From: Salinispora cortesiana | GTDB taxonomy: Bacteria; Actinomycetota; Actinomycetes; Mycobacteriales; Micromonosporaceae | Direction: 5' to 3' | DNA: 33,380 nucleotides | NCBI RefSeq assembly: GCF_000484695.1 | Contig: NZ_AXVR01000048.1 | Coordinates: 1-33,380 of the forward strand | In this document: piece by piece, positions 8,001-15,904 of the stretch | Numbering within the stretch: position 1 is the first letter of the stretch | Layout: the number at the start of each line of letters is the position of its first letter | The notes under the pieces: generated by a model | Told to the model about the DNA's origin: nothing | Databases searched by the model: none | Seen by the model: the letters and a program-made list of their open reading frames with translations, nothing else | Program-made: the position numbers and the translations under genes

Positions 8001-9330
8001 CCCGCGCGCTTCCGGGGGTGGCGAGTCCGCCGATGATCGCCGGGCTGGCGACCGCCGCGACCGCTGCCATGGTCACGCCGGCGGTGATCCAGGCCCGCGC
8101 GACAGCCGGCTTGCGTCGCTCGGCGGGCGCGGTGCGCGCTGCCTGCACGATCAGGCTGACCAGGTGGGCCAGTCCGAGTGCCAGCGGTAGGCGGAGCAGG
8201 ACGTCAAACTTGTGGGTGTTCCGTAGTGGTGCGCCGACCCCGTCGAGGAACTGCTGCTGTCCTGCGGCGAGGAGGTTGGGGAGATCGCTGACGTGCCCGA
8301 GACCGACCACTGCGGCTCCGAGCACCAGGCCGGTGATGAGAAAGCGGCGGTGCGGCATCCCGCGCCGGGAAAGCCCCAGCACACCCAGGGCGGCGACGGC
8401 GAGCGTGGCGAGGATCAGCGCAAGCTCGTTGGCCAACCGGGCGCCGCCGGGGATGGCCTGCTCAACCGGGGAGGCTAGGTACGCCACCCAGTAGGACGCG
8501 CCGCGGAGCGTCGTCACAGCGTCGGTCACGCTGGTGGTGCTCTGCGCGGTTTCGATGTAGTCGAGGAACGGTGGGCTATACCGCCCGAGAATGAGCAGTG
8601 GAACCAGCCACCAGGCGGTGGCCAGGGCGACCGCGCCGCACCAGGCGGCGATTGCGCTGAGCCGGCGGCGGATCGGTGCGAGGGTGGCGAGCCAGAGCAG
8701 AGCGAGCGGCACCACCGCGAACACGGCGGTCGCATTGACCCCGCCCGCGCAGGCCACGGCGAGTGCCGACCCCGCGACCGCCCGACGTAGGGGCGCACCT
8801 CGGGCGAGGCCGACCAGGGGGATCAGTACCCACGGCGCCACCGCGCTGGGCCAGGATTCGACCGAGGACCAGCCGAGCTGGGTGAGGATCCGGGGCGACA
8901 GTGCGAAGGCGATGCCAGCGATCATGCGTCCGGTGGGCGAGCCGATGCCGAGGCTGCCGGCCAGCCGCACCACGCCCAGGTAGGCGACGCAGAAGAGCAG
9001 CGCCCACCACAACCGTTGGACCACCCACGGTGCCAGGCCGAGTTCCGACCCCACCAGGAAGAACGGACCCATTGGCCAGAGATACCCGTAGGCCTGGTTC
9101 TGCAGCTGGCCGAAGGTGCCGGTGGGGTCCCAGAGGTGCAGCGAGCGGAGCAGCCACCCGGCGGGATTGACGTTCAGGTCGACCTTGGTGTCGGGGACGA
9201 TCAGCCCGGGTGCCTGTTGGAAGGCGAGGGCGGTGAGGACGACGCAGATAGCGAGGTGCCGGAATTTCTGGTCCAGCCGTCGGGCTCGATTCGGCTGTGC
9301 TCCGGCACCACTGGTCACCTCTGCACGCAT
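5023..9330 (-). CDS. aftD: AftD-type alpha-(1->3)-arabinofuranosyltransferase
   Basis: A 1435-residue membrane glycosyltransferase, close to the roughly 1400 residues of mycobacterial AftD, which adds alpha-1,3-branching arabinofuranose to arabinan from decaprenyl-phospho-arabinose outside the membrane. After the first helix comes the GT-C loop PDTKVDLNVNPAGWL (about 46-60), with Asp47/Asp51 as likely catalytic candidates. About 10 more membrane segments follow up to residue 430. The extracellular region contains two F5/8C (carbohydrate-binding, CBM32-like) modules, marked by DGDPTTSWQ (about 745) and DGDPATSWS (about 968). Four membrane helices close the protein (about 1295-1420). The ATG at 9330 was chosen because AGGAG lies 4 nt upstream; the frame stays open to 9522, but that would overlap the divergent gene. 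First gene of a two-gene unit with the flippase. Confidence 0.85.
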   Translation of the reverse strand: MRAEVTSGAGAQPNRARRLDQKFRHLAICVVLTALAFQQAPGLIVPDTKVDLNVNPAGWLLRSLHLWDPTGTFGQLQNQAYGYLWPMGPFFLVGSELGLAPWVVQRLWWALLFCVAYLGVVRLAGSLGIGSPTGRMIAGIAFALSPRILTQLGWSSVESWPSAVAPWVLIPLVGLARGAPLRRAVAGSALAVACAGGVNATAVFAVVPLALLWLATLAPIRRRLSAIAAWCGAVALATAWWLVPLLILGRYSPPFLDYIETAQSTTSVTDAVTTLRGASYWVAYLASPVEQAIPGGARLANELALILATLAVAALGVLGLSRRGMPHRRFLITGLVLGAAVVGLGHVSDLPNLLAAGQQQFLDGVGAPLRNTHKFDVLLRLPLALGLAHLVSLIVQAARTAPAERRKPAVARAWITAGVTMAAVAAVASPAIIGGLATPGSAREVPQYWQDAADWLDTNTGPGRVLVVPGARRPAYDWGSTTDEITQPLLESSWAVRNSIPFTPPTTIRLLDTIEATLSSGAGSAGLADLLARSGISHVLFRADLDYGRSDTTRPAVVRQALQRSPGLTRVTTFGPVRGGPEAVDELRDQGLDVPGRALEVYQVNRRVEPVVAYDRTDVATVVGGPESLLDLAAAGLLSPAPTVLAGDADAGDGYGPVAMTDGLRRREVSFGRSQDNVSHTRTADEPLAPSAPAHDYLPDWAADWSTVAEYEGISSIQAATARSQVSIPGGNRSEHQPYAAMDGDPTTSWQSAPYSRGDRQWIEVALENPTNITKVELSFDLTADVVPTTVTVTAGYESRTVESFGDRMTFDLDGIHATQRVRISIDDTFALRPLGAGVVGISEISIPGIQTSRTLRLPEAPTTEQPPAVVVSADPRTPACFLADGKPRCSTNAIRGSEDGRTIDRTLTLPAAGTYDPQLWARPMDGPALHTTLDEAVTAAQALGLAPEVSASSTGVPHPTRRPGAVLDGDPATSWSPAIGDDAPILRLTWLKSQVISGLQFAVDPAVAATRLGSVRVIADDGIRGGLLGEDGVLALDPPARTNEITIQFLDPPSATSIDPYGFRLPEPLPIAVGEITVLPGAPTSPADLDTPLTLGCGSGPTLTIGEGTVTTALRGTMQDLLELREVPAEPCGTDKELSLGATEHRLVAAASQYATPTRIALVPQQSTDVMAPSALDVTTWAATERRVQVAEHAVERVLAVRENTNQGWQATLAGEPLRPVVVDGWQQGWVLPAGAAGEVVLRFTPDRPYQVALLTGGALLLGVALLALLPERRGSGPARPARRPRRLATRSLPLLAVGATALILLGGLVGAALVAAGVLLALPGSLREPRPSDPHWVRLAPRFVESWLPAALVLLAGWTYLDATQRHTAALPQLLMVLALGCLWLSTCLRRRPVHRVPQRPATTPSRVDLPTQPRGGVAGATSWRDSDPSGIV

Positions 9331-9491
9331 GTCGCTCCTGTTCCGCCGGGTGGTACGGGTGCCGGCAGCCGACGACGGTCGAGCGACGTAGCCGGGACCG
9401 GGGTGGGCGGGGTGGCGGCAACGAGCGATGTGACGAATGTGGATGGACGACCACCCCCCACGGCGTGTAAGCGTGTGGCAGGCTGCCGAGC
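9331..9491. promoter_or_regulatory. Divergent promoter region between aftD and the GT-C pair
   Basis: 161 bp between two divergent envelope operons. It must carry promoters in both directions. A possible plus-strand -10 lies in the GTGTAAGCG area near 9470, but no clear -35/-10 pair or operator is evident. No small gene was found. Confidence 0.5.
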
Positions 9492-11378
9492 ATGTCAATG
9501 CCAGAGGCTGGGGCTGTGGCACCTGCAGAGCCCACCGCGTCGATGCTCGACAAGCCGAGAGCGTTCGCGCGGCGACTTCGTCCGGACCAGGTCGCAGCGG
9601 TGGCGGTCGCCCTCATCGTGGTGTCGGTCGCCTGGCGGGCCGGCCTCGCCGCGCGTGGCTGGTTCTCCCAGGACGAGTTCGTGCTCGCCGCCCAGGCCCT
9701 TGACGCCCGGTTGGACGCGGATTTCCTGCTGCAGACCTTCAACAACCACCCGGCGCCCGGCGGTCTGTTGGCAGCTTGGCTGATGGTGCGGCTGGCCGGC
9801 TTCGCCAGCTGGCCCTGGGTGCTGATGCTGGCGGTGGGGCAGGCGGCCGTGGGCATCGCGGTCTACCGGCTGCTGCGCGACCTGTTGCGGCCGGGCTGGG
9901 GCTTGCTGGTTCCGTTGGCGCTCTTCCTGTTCAGCCCGCTGACGCTGGAGGTGTCGTCGCTGTGGCTGGTCGGGCTGCTCCTGTTGCCGGTGCAGCTCGC
10001 GCTGGTCCTGGCGGTGCGGGCGCAGGTCCGGTACCTGCGTACCGGCCGCCGTGGGCACCTCGCGATAGTCGCCCTGTGGCTGCTGTTCGGCCTGCTCTTC
10101 GACCCGAAGGCGCTGCTGACAGCGCCGCTGTTGTTCCTGCTGACCGTCTTCTTGTTCACCGACGGTACGCCGTGGCGCCGCCTGGTCACGGCGGTGCGCC
10201 AGCACTGGCCGGCCTGGCTGTTGCTCACCGTGCTCTCCGGGGCCTACCTGGCCTTCTACCTGACCCGACCGGCTCGTGCGCTGGACCCGGTGAACTCGTC
10301 CGGTGCGGCCTTCACCTTCCTCGGTGACCTGGTCGGGGTCACCGTCGTGCCGGCTCTGCTCGGGGGGCCGTGGCGGTGGACGCACGTCGGGGACGGGCCG
10401 CCGTTGGTGGATCCCTATCCGGTGGCCATGTGGCTGTCGTGGCTGGTGCTGGCGACCCTGGTTGTGGTGACTGTCCGCCGGCGCCGGTCGGCGGTGTGGG
10501 CCTGGCTGCTGCTGGCCTGCTACCTCGGACTGGTCACCGCGTTCTTCGCGGTGACCAGCCTCGGTGGTGTGCTCGGCCCGATGGTGGGCACCGTCCCGCG
10601 TTTCGTGGCCGATGCGGTTCCGGTCGCCGCGGTTTGTGTCGGGGTGGCACTGTTCGGGCTGCGCGATGCCGGCGAGCAGGACTGGTACGCCCCTCGGCCG
10701 CTGCCGGGGATCCCGCGGGGGCGCGATTCCATCGCGGTCGGTCGGGTTGCGACCATCGCCGTCCTGGTCGCGGTCGGGCTTGGTGCGGCGTGGAGCACCG
10801 TCCAGTTTGGGGAAAACTGGAGCACCAAGCATGGCCGGGAGTACCTCGCCACGGCCCAGGCCGAGCTTGCCGCCGCGCCAGCGGACACCGTCTTTCTGGA
10901 CGCGGTCGTCCCCGATCGGGTCGTCGCCGGCTACCTCTGGCCGGACAACCTTCAGTCGCACTTTTTCCGACCGGCGGAGCATCGGCCGAAGTTCGTCGAG
11001 GTGGCCGAGCTGCCGGTGACCTTCGACGCGGAGGGCCGAATCCGTCCGGTCCAGATCGAGGGAGTCAAGGTTCGGCCGGGCGCGGTGCCCGACTGCGGGC
11101 ACCTGGTGGAGAGCGGGCGTACGGCCCGGATTCCGTTGGAAGCGCCAGTGGAAGAGTGGCAGTACGTGGTGGAGTTCGGCTACCTGAGCTCCGGCGACGC
11201 TACCGCGACCGTGCGGCTGGGCGAGGCGACCCGGGAGATCACGTTGCGGAGTGGACTGAACCAGCTGTACTTCCCGCTGCCCGGTGCGGGAGAGGCTGTC
11301 GAGGTCACCATCAGCACTCCGGACATCGCCCTCTGCACCAGGTCGATCACTGTCGGGCGGGTGGTGCCGGCATCGTGA
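9492..11378 (+). CDS. GT-C-like multi-spanning membrane protein, putative glycosyltransferase
   Basis: A 628-residue protein. About 10-11 membrane segments run from residue 35 to 430; an extracytoplasmic C-terminal domain of about 200 residues follows, its last part rich in beta-strand-like sequence (about 530-625). The loop after helix 1 has FSQDEFVLAAQALD, with Asp61-Glu62 placed where GT-C enzymes carry their catalytic acidic pair; NNHPAPGG follows. This architecture fits a polyprenyl-phospho-sugar-dependent transferase of the cell envelope. The sugar and acceptor are unknown. ATG at 9492 gives the best divergent spacing from aftD; an in-frame ATG at 9543 is an alternative. The stop lies immediately before the next start, so the two genes form an operon. 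Confidence 0.7.
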   Translation: MSMPEAGAVAPAEPTASMLDKPRAFARRLRPDQVAAVAVALIVVSVAWRAGLAARGWFSQDEFVLAAQALDARLDADFLLQTFNNHPAPGGLLAAWLMVRLAGFASWPWVLMLAVGQAAVGIAVYRLLRDLLRPGWGLLVPLALFLFSPLTLEVSSLWLVGLLLLPVQLALVLAVRAQVRYLRTGRRGHLAIVALWLLFGLLFDPKALLTAPLLFLLTVFLFTDGTPWRRLVTAVRQHWPAWLLLTVLSGAYLAFYLTRPARALDPVNSSGAAFTFLGDLVGVTVVPALLGGPWRWTHVGDGPPLVDPYPVAMWLSWLVLATLVVVTVRRRRSAVWAWLLLACYLGLVTAFFAVTSLGGVLGPMVGTVPRFVADAVPVAAVCVGVALFGLRDAGEQDWYAPRPLPGIPRGRDSIAVGRVATIAVLVAVGLGAAWSTVQFGENWSTKHGREYLATAQAELAAAPADTVFLDAVVPDRVVAGYLWPDNLQSHFFRPAEHRPKFVEVAELPVTFDAEGRIRPVQIEGVKVRPGAVPDCGHLVESGRTARIPLEAPVEEWQYVVEFGYLSSGDATATVRLGEATREITLRSGLNQLYFPLPGAGEAVEVTISTPDIALCTRSITVGRVVPAS

Positions 11379-13130
11379 GTGGATGACCGACCGGCCGACC
11401 GGGCCCAGGTGGTTCGAGGTCGGCTCCTGTTGTACGCCGTCGCGGCGGTGGTGACGGCGGTGGTGCTCGCTCCACTGGCGGCACCGGGCTACGTGTTGCA
11501 CTACGACATGGTGTTCGTGCCCCGGCAGCCGCTGACCTGGGACCTCGTGGCGCCAGCGCAGGGCCTGCCGCGGGCGGTGCCGATGGACGCCGTGGTCTCG
11601 GTGCTCACCCAGCTTGTCCCGGGCTGGATGGTGCAGCGGATGGCGCTGGGCGGGGCGGTCCTGCTGGCGGCGGTCGGTGCCGGGCGCCTGGTGCCGACCG
11701 AACGGACCGGGATCCGGCTGCTCGCCGCAGTTGGCTATGCCTGGACGCCGTACCTGGCCGAGCGGCTGTTGATCGGGCAGTGGGGGCTGCTGGTCTGCTA
11801 TGCCGCCCTGCCGTGGCTGGTGCGGGCCGCGCTGGAGTTGCGGGCTGGGCGGGCCGGCGCGGTGGCCCGCGTACTGCTCGCCGCCGCGCCGGCTGCGATA
11901 ACCCCGACCGGCGGCCTGATCGCGTTCGGTGTGGTGTCGCTGCTTGCAGCACAGCGGGGGCGTTGGCGGGGGCCGGCGATCGCGGTGGCCGGGGTCGCCC
12001 TGCTCAACGCCCCGTGGGTAGCCGCTGCCCTGGTCACCGGCGCGGGCGGAACCTCCGATCCGGCGGGAGTGGCCGTCTTCGCGGCCCGGGGCGAGAACTG
12101 GGCGGGGCCGCTGGTGGCGCTCGCGGGCACCGGGGGCATCTGGAGCGCTCAGGCCACTCCGGCGAGCCGGGCCCTGCCCCTGGTGCCGCTGGTGACCCTG
12201 GTGCTGTTGGCCCTGGCCGGGGCGGGGTTCGGCCTACTGCGGCGGCGGATGTCGCCGGATGTTTCGGCCCGGCTGTTGGTGCTGGCGGGGGCCGGCTTTC
12301 TGCTCGCCGCGCTGGGTGCGGTGCCGGGGAGCGCCGACGGGCTGCGGTGGGCGGTGGCGCAGGTACCGGGGGCCGGGCTGCTTCGCGACGGGCAGAAGTT
12401 CCTGGTGCCGTACGCACTGCTGCTGGTGGTCTGCGTGGCGCTGGGTGCCGAGCGGCTCGTGACCCGTTTGGAGCGGACGAACCGGGAGGTGGCGGGGGTG
12501 GTGCTGGGTGGCGTGTTGCTACTGCCGGTCGCGGCTATGCCGGATCTTGCGTTCGGCGGTGCCGGCCGGTTGCGGCCGGTCAGCTACCCGGCGGACTGGC
12601 AGGCGGTGGCGGGGCTACTGGCCGCCGACCCCGGTGGGGAGGTCCTGGCGTTGCCGTTGAGCGGCTACCGCGCGTACTCGTGGAATGCCGGGCGGACCGT
12701 CCTGGACCCGGCCCCTCGCTATCTACCGGCGACGGTCCTAATCGACGACACACTCCGGGTCGGTGATGTCGCGGTGACCGGTGAAAACACGCGCCTGCGG
12801 GAGATTCGGCACCTGCTCGGGGCGGGACGGCCGGCGACGGAGACGGGGGTGCGCTGGGTGCTGGTGCAGCAACACCGCGCGGACCAGGTGGATCCGGCTA
12901 CCCTCACCGGCCTCGAGCTCGTGCACCAAGGGGTGGTTCTGGCCCTCTATCGCAACCCAGCCGTACCACCGAACCCGGTGGTGGTGTCGCCGGTTCGGTG
13001 GGTGGTGGTGGCGGCGATGGCTGTCGCCATCGCGGTGGTGGTGGCTGCCTTGTTTCGGCGCTACGCCAGCCGGCTACTGCATGGTAACCTCCGCTCCGAG
13101 GTTCAGACATTGGAGGATTGGCATGCGTAA
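11379..13130 (+). CDS. AftD/Rv0226c-like multi-spanning membrane protein
   Basis: A 583-residue protein with about 12 membrane segments and a last helix near 540-560. The GTG start at 11379 directly follows the TGA of the upstream gene, so translation is probably coupled. The loop after helix 1 contains HYDMVFVPRQPLTWD (about 41-55), in the same position and of similar character to the catalytic loop of AftD. GYAWTPYLAERLLIGQW (about 112-128) resembles GT-C membrane proteins. A soluble segment (about 395-535) includes the PVSYPADW and RYLPATVLIDD stretches. Size and context match the conserved membrane protein I recall next to the DUF3068 gene in mycobacteria (Rv0226c). The substrate is unknown. 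The last codons overlap the start of the small exported protein. Confidence 0.65.
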   Translation: MDDRPADRAQVVRGRLLLYAVAAVVTAVVLAPLAAPGYVLHYDMVFVPRQPLTWDLVAPAQGLPRAVPMDAVVSVLTQLVPGWMVQRMALGGAVLLAAVGAGRLVPTERTGIRLLAAVGYAWTPYLAERLLIGQWGLLVCYAALPWLVRAALELRAGRAGAVARVLLAAAPAAITPTGGLIAFGVVSLLAAQRGRWRGPAIAVAGVALLNAPWVAAALVTGAGGTSDPAGVAVFAARGENWAGPLVALAGTGGIWSAQATPASRALPLVPLVTLVLLALAGAGFGLLRRRMSPDVSARLLVLAGAGFLLAALGAVPGSADGLRWAVAQVPGAGLLRDGQKFLVPYALLLVVCVALGAERLVTRLERTNREVAGVVLGGVLLLPVAAMPDLAFGGAGRLRPVSYPADWQAVAGLLAADPGGEVLALPLSGYRAYSWNAGRTVLDPAPRYLPATVLIDDTLRVGDVAVTGENTRLREIRHLLGAGRPATETGVRWVLVQQHRADQVDPATLTGLELVHQGVVLALYRNPAVPPNPVVVSPVRWVVVAAMAVAIAVVVAALFRRYASRLLHGNLRSEVQTLEDWHA

Positions 13131-13317
13131 AGCCCTGACCTTGGCCGTATCCGGCCTGGTGGCGGCGGTGCTCGGGATCCTTTCTCTCGGCGGGCTGGCG
13201 GCCGCGACGACGGCCACCGAGGAGGAGGCGGTCGCCGAGGCCCAAGAGCTGATCGAAGAGGCCAAGCAGGCCGACGAGCCGGACCCTTACGCACCCGAGA
13301 TCTACGGCAGCAGGTAG
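13123..13317 (+). CDS. Small exported protein, DUF2613-like
   Basis: A 64-residue protein with a good ribosome site (GGAGG, 6-nt spacer, ATG at 13123), overlapping the preceding gene by 8 bases. Residues 1-30 are a signal or anchor helix (LAVSGLVAAVLGILSLGGLAA). They are followed by an acidic helix (TEEEAVAEAQELIEEAKQAD) and a short tail ending in YGSR. Small actinobacterial DUF2613 proteins have this layout and C-terminal end, and one (Rv0236A) sits beside aftD in M. tuberculosis. The context therefore suggests an accessory subunit of the arabinan machinery, but no function is known. Its last 16 bases overlap the convergent glycosyltransferase gene. Confidence 0.7.
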   Translation: MRKALTLAVSGLVAAVLGILSLGGLAAATTATEEEAVAEAQELIEEAKQADEPDPYAPEIYGSR

Positions 13318-14498
13318 GACGGGGCGCCCCGTGAACGCGTCTGGCGGGGCGACTCCGCGCTCTCCAGTAGAGCGGCGAAGCGGCTTCCGGCCGCCGGCCA
13401 GGTAAAACTCGCCGCGTGCTCCCGGGCTGCCGTGCCCAGCTGTTGTCGTAGCTCGTGGTCGTGCAGCAGGGTCCGCACCTTCGCCACATAGTCGTCAACG
13501 TCATCGGCGAGAAGCCCCGTTTGGCCATCCACCACCGCCTCGACCACGCCGCCCGCGCTCCGGAACGCGACCGTGGGAGTGCCCGCCGAGCCGGCCTCCA
13601 CGATGGTCAGGCCCCAGCCTTCTTTCAGGGACGGGGTCAGCGCCACCCAGGCCGAGGCGAGGAGGTTCGCCTTCTCCTCCTCCGTCACGAACCCCCGGAA
13701 CTCCACTCGGTCGGTGATGCCCAGCTCGTTGGCGACCTCGCGGAGCCGCCCCTCCCACCAGCCCTGGCCGGCGACGACCAGCCGCAGCTGTGGTATCTCG
13801 TCGGCGAGAGTGGCGACCGTCCGCAACGCCACCTCGACGCGCTTGTGCGGGACCAGCCGGTTGAGCGTGACCAGCAGTGGGGAGGGGGCGCGTTTCGCGT
13901 CGGTCTGCGGGAGCGGCGGGGTGCCGTTGTGCACCACGGAAATCTGTTTCGCCGGTACGCCGAGCTGGACCAGCTCCTGACGGGTGGCTTCGGAGACTGT
14001 GACGTGCTGGCAGCGCCGGTAGATGCGTATGGCTAATGATGACTCAACCCACCAGCCAAACCGTGCCGCCCACCCGGGAAGCACGACGGACCATTGTTCT
14101 CGGTGAATGTGGTGGACCAGCTTGACAATCGGCCGTCGGGACCATAGAGGTGTCATGAATGGCAGGCCGTTGCAGACGTCCACGAGCACGTTCGGCCGGC
14201 CGCCGTGCCGGCGAGACAGGGGTCCGACGCCGAGTGCGCCAGCGAGATAGCAGAGCGCGGCCCACAGGTACACCGTGTGGCGACCACCCCGTCTGACCAG
14301 CCGGATTCCGTCGTCATTGACCTCGTCGGGGAGGCCCTGGCGATGCGCGGCGCAGAACAACGTGGCCCGGAAGCCGCAGGCTGCCAGTTCTGCGGCGATC
14401 CGTTCGACGTACACCTCGGATCCGCCACCCTCGGGGTTCCGGGTATCCCGCCAGTTGAGGAACAGTGCATGTCCAAGGGTGGCGGAAAAGCGCTCCAC
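13302..14498 (-). CDS. GT4 family glycosyltransferase
   Basis: A 398-residue GT-B fold, retaining glycosyltransferase. The N-terminal half opens with FLNWRDTRNPEGGGSEVYVE (about 13-32), the glycine-rich acceptor loop of this GT4 group. The C-terminal Rossmann half contains LVTLNRLVPHKRVEVAL (about 210-226) and the EX7E donor-binding motif EGWGLTIVEA (about 298-307). No membrane helix is present, so it acts on the cytoplasmic side, probably on a lipid-linked intermediate with NDP-sugar as donor. The start is GTG at 14498 with a CAGGG ribosome site; homologues typically begin at about this point. It follows the acyltransferase on the same strand, with an inverted repeat between them. Family and context match the Rv0225-like enzyme of mycobacteria. 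Confidence 0.85.
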   Translation of the reverse strand: MERFSATLGHALFLNWRDTRNPEGGGSEVYVERIAAELAACGFRATLFCAAHRQGLPDEVNDDGIRLVRRGGRHTVYLWAALCYLAGALGVGPLSRRHGGRPNVLVDVCNGLPFMTPLWSRRPIVKLVHHIHREQWSVVLPGWAARFGWWVESSLAIRIYRRCQHVTVSEATRQELVQLGVPAKQISVVHNGTPPLPQTDAKRAPSPLLVTLNRLVPHKRVEVALRTVATLADEIPQLRLVVAGQGWWEGRLREVANELGITDRVEFRGFVTEEEKANLLASAWVALTPSLKEGWGLTIVEAGSAGTPTVAFRSAGGVVEAVVDGQTGLLADDVDDYVAKVRTLLHDHELRQQLGTAAREHAASFTWPAAGSRFAALLESAESPRQTRSRGAPSYLLP

Positions 14499-14508
14499 GT
14501 GATCCCTG

Positions 14509-14545
14509 CTCTCGAGTAATTTAGCGTCACACTAAAGCTCGAGAG
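14509..14545 (-). promoter_or_regulatory. Nested inverted repeat just upstream of the GT4 gene
   Basis: Arms CTCTCGAG (14509-14516) and CTCGAGAG (14538-14545) enclose a second pair, TTTAG (14520-14524) and CTAAA (14532-14536), around a 7-nt centre. It lies about 10 nt before the GT4 start codon and 34 nt after the acyltransferase stop. It may be an operator, a transcript hairpin controlling GT4 initiation, or an attenuator between the two genes. The sequence cannot separate these options. Confidence 0.6.
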
Positions 14546-14578
14546 GCGGCTCGGCAATGCCTGCATGAAATATAGGGG

Positions 14579-15790
14579 TCAATGTGGTGAATTGACTGCC
14601 GGCGTTCTGTCCTCGGGTTGACGGGTGGCTGGCCGGGAGCGACGGCGGTCACCAAGCGCCTGGACCGGGCGTTCGATGCCGTAGTAGCTCGCCGCCGCGA
14701 GCGCCAGCCCACCCGCCATTGTCAGGGCGAAGGTCTCGAGGAGGCTGCCGGTGAACAGCGGCCGGTCCCCCGCCAGGTAGATCACTTCGATTACCAGCGG
14801 ATGCCAGAGGAACAGCCCGTACGAGACGAGGCCGAGCCAACGGGCGGAGGCGCTGCCGAAGGCCTTGTGAATCCGGGTCTCCCGCTCGCCGAACGCCACC
14901 GGAATCATGATCAGGATTCCGACTGCGAGATAGAGGGTGAGCTTCACGGCGAACTCCGCGGCGGTCGGCTCGGCGAGGTCAAGCGGGCCGGCGATGGGTG
15001 TCGTCGCGATCGCCAGCAGACCCGCGGCCGAGGCCCAGCAGGCGAGTGGCGCCGCGGCGAGGTCGTCGAGGACGCGCAGGGCGGGTGGACCCGTCTTGGT
15101 CTGCAGGGCGACATGCGCCACCGCCAGGACCATGCCGCCGCAGAACCAGGCCGCGTACGAGGGCAGCCACATGGTGTGGACGGCGGTGTCGACGACGTCG
15201 AGCCCCATCAGGGTCAGCCACCCCGCAGTCACCAGGGCGCCCCCGGCGGCGAGCACCAGGGTGCGGACCGGGCGCCAGGTCCGGCCTACGGCGCAGACTG
15301 CGACCAGCGGCAGGATCAGGTAGAACACGACCTCGGTGGCGAGGCTCCAAGTCTGACCGAGGCCCGCGCGAAGCTGATCGGCCTGATAGATCTGGGTGAA
15401 GGTCAGGTGGCGGAGCCAGTCACCGGCCGAGGCGGGCCGGTTCTGCGGCAGAACGATCAGGCAGACCAGCACCGTGAGCCAGTAGGCCGGCAGGATTCGC
15501 AGGGCGCGCCGCCAGAAGTACCGGCGGACGCCAGGTCGGGGGAGCCCGGCGGCGGCGCTCGACACCCAGGGCCGGAAGAGCAGGAATCCGGAGAGTACGA
15601 AGAAGACGGCGACACCGACGTCCATCCGTGCCAACCAGGTGCCCCACTGGCTGTTCAGGCCCACGCCGGTGTGGAATCCGACATGGTGGGCGACGACGGC
15701 TACCGAGCCGATCGCGCGGAGCGCATCCAGGGCGGGCAGCCGGCCGGTAATCGAGGGATGCGGCGGGCTCGGGGTAACGGTTGCGGACAT
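14579..15790 (-). CDS. Acyltransferase-3 family membrane O-acyltransferase
   Basis: A 403-residue integral membrane protein of the OafA/NodX type, about 10 helices. The signatures are LDALRAIGSVAVVAHHVGFH (about 20-39, catalytic His), FFVLSGFLLFRPW (about 59-71), WRRALRILPAYWL (about 87-99) and YGLFLWHPLVIEV (about 343-355). These proteins transfer acetyl or succinyl groups to exported glycans or glycolipids. In Corynebacteriales the homologue beside the DUF3068 gene is, from memory, the trehalose-mycolate acetyltransferase TmaT. No mycolates are expected here, so the acceptor must differ. ATG at 15790 fits the family start; the frame is open far upstream, but that part shows no homology and runs under the divergent gene. 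Confidence 0.85.
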   Translation of the reverse strand: MSATVTPSPPHPSITGRLPALDALRAIGSVAVVAHHVGFHTGVGLNSQWGTWLARMDVGVAVFFVLSGFLLFRPWVSSAAAGLPRPGVRRYFWRRALRILPAYWLTVLVCLIVLPQNRPASAGDWLRHLTFTQIYQADQLRAGLGQTWSLATEVVFYLILPLVAVCAVGRTWRPVRTLVLAAGGALVTAGWLTLMGLDVVDTAVHTMWLPSYAAWFCGGMVLAVAHVALQTKTGPPALRVLDDLAAAPLACWASAAGLLAIATTPIAGPLDLAEPTAAEFAVKLTLYLAVGILIMIPVAFGERETRIHKAFGSASARWLGLVSYGLFLWHPLVIEVIYLAGDRPLFTGSLLETFALTMAGGLALAAASYYGIERPVQALGDRRRSRPATRQPEDRTPAVNSPH

Positions 15791-15904
15791 CTGGACATCC
15801 AGGGGGTTCGCTTTAATGTTGACTGGGGAGTAACCTCCCGCCATGTTATGGATCGATTGCCCTGGGCGACAGGCCGTAGGGCGGCAGGCATTATAGGAGG
15901 AAGA

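Noticed and set aside
9331..9522. Extension of aftD to an upstream start at 9522
   Set aside because: It would overlap the divergent gene start and the added residues are not signal-like. The ATG at 9330 has a proper AGGAG.
9495..11501. Long minus-strand open frame (668 codons) opposite the GT-C gene
   Set aside because: Its translation is a low-complexity run of Gln, Arg, Pro and His. The plus-strand frame has coherent membrane helices and a GT-C layout. It is a codon-bias shadow.
14618..15904. Long 5' extension of the DUF3068 reading frame
   Set aside because: It is antisense to the well-supported acyltransferase gene and has no membrane or family features. The AGGAGG-GTG at 15905 fits the family start.
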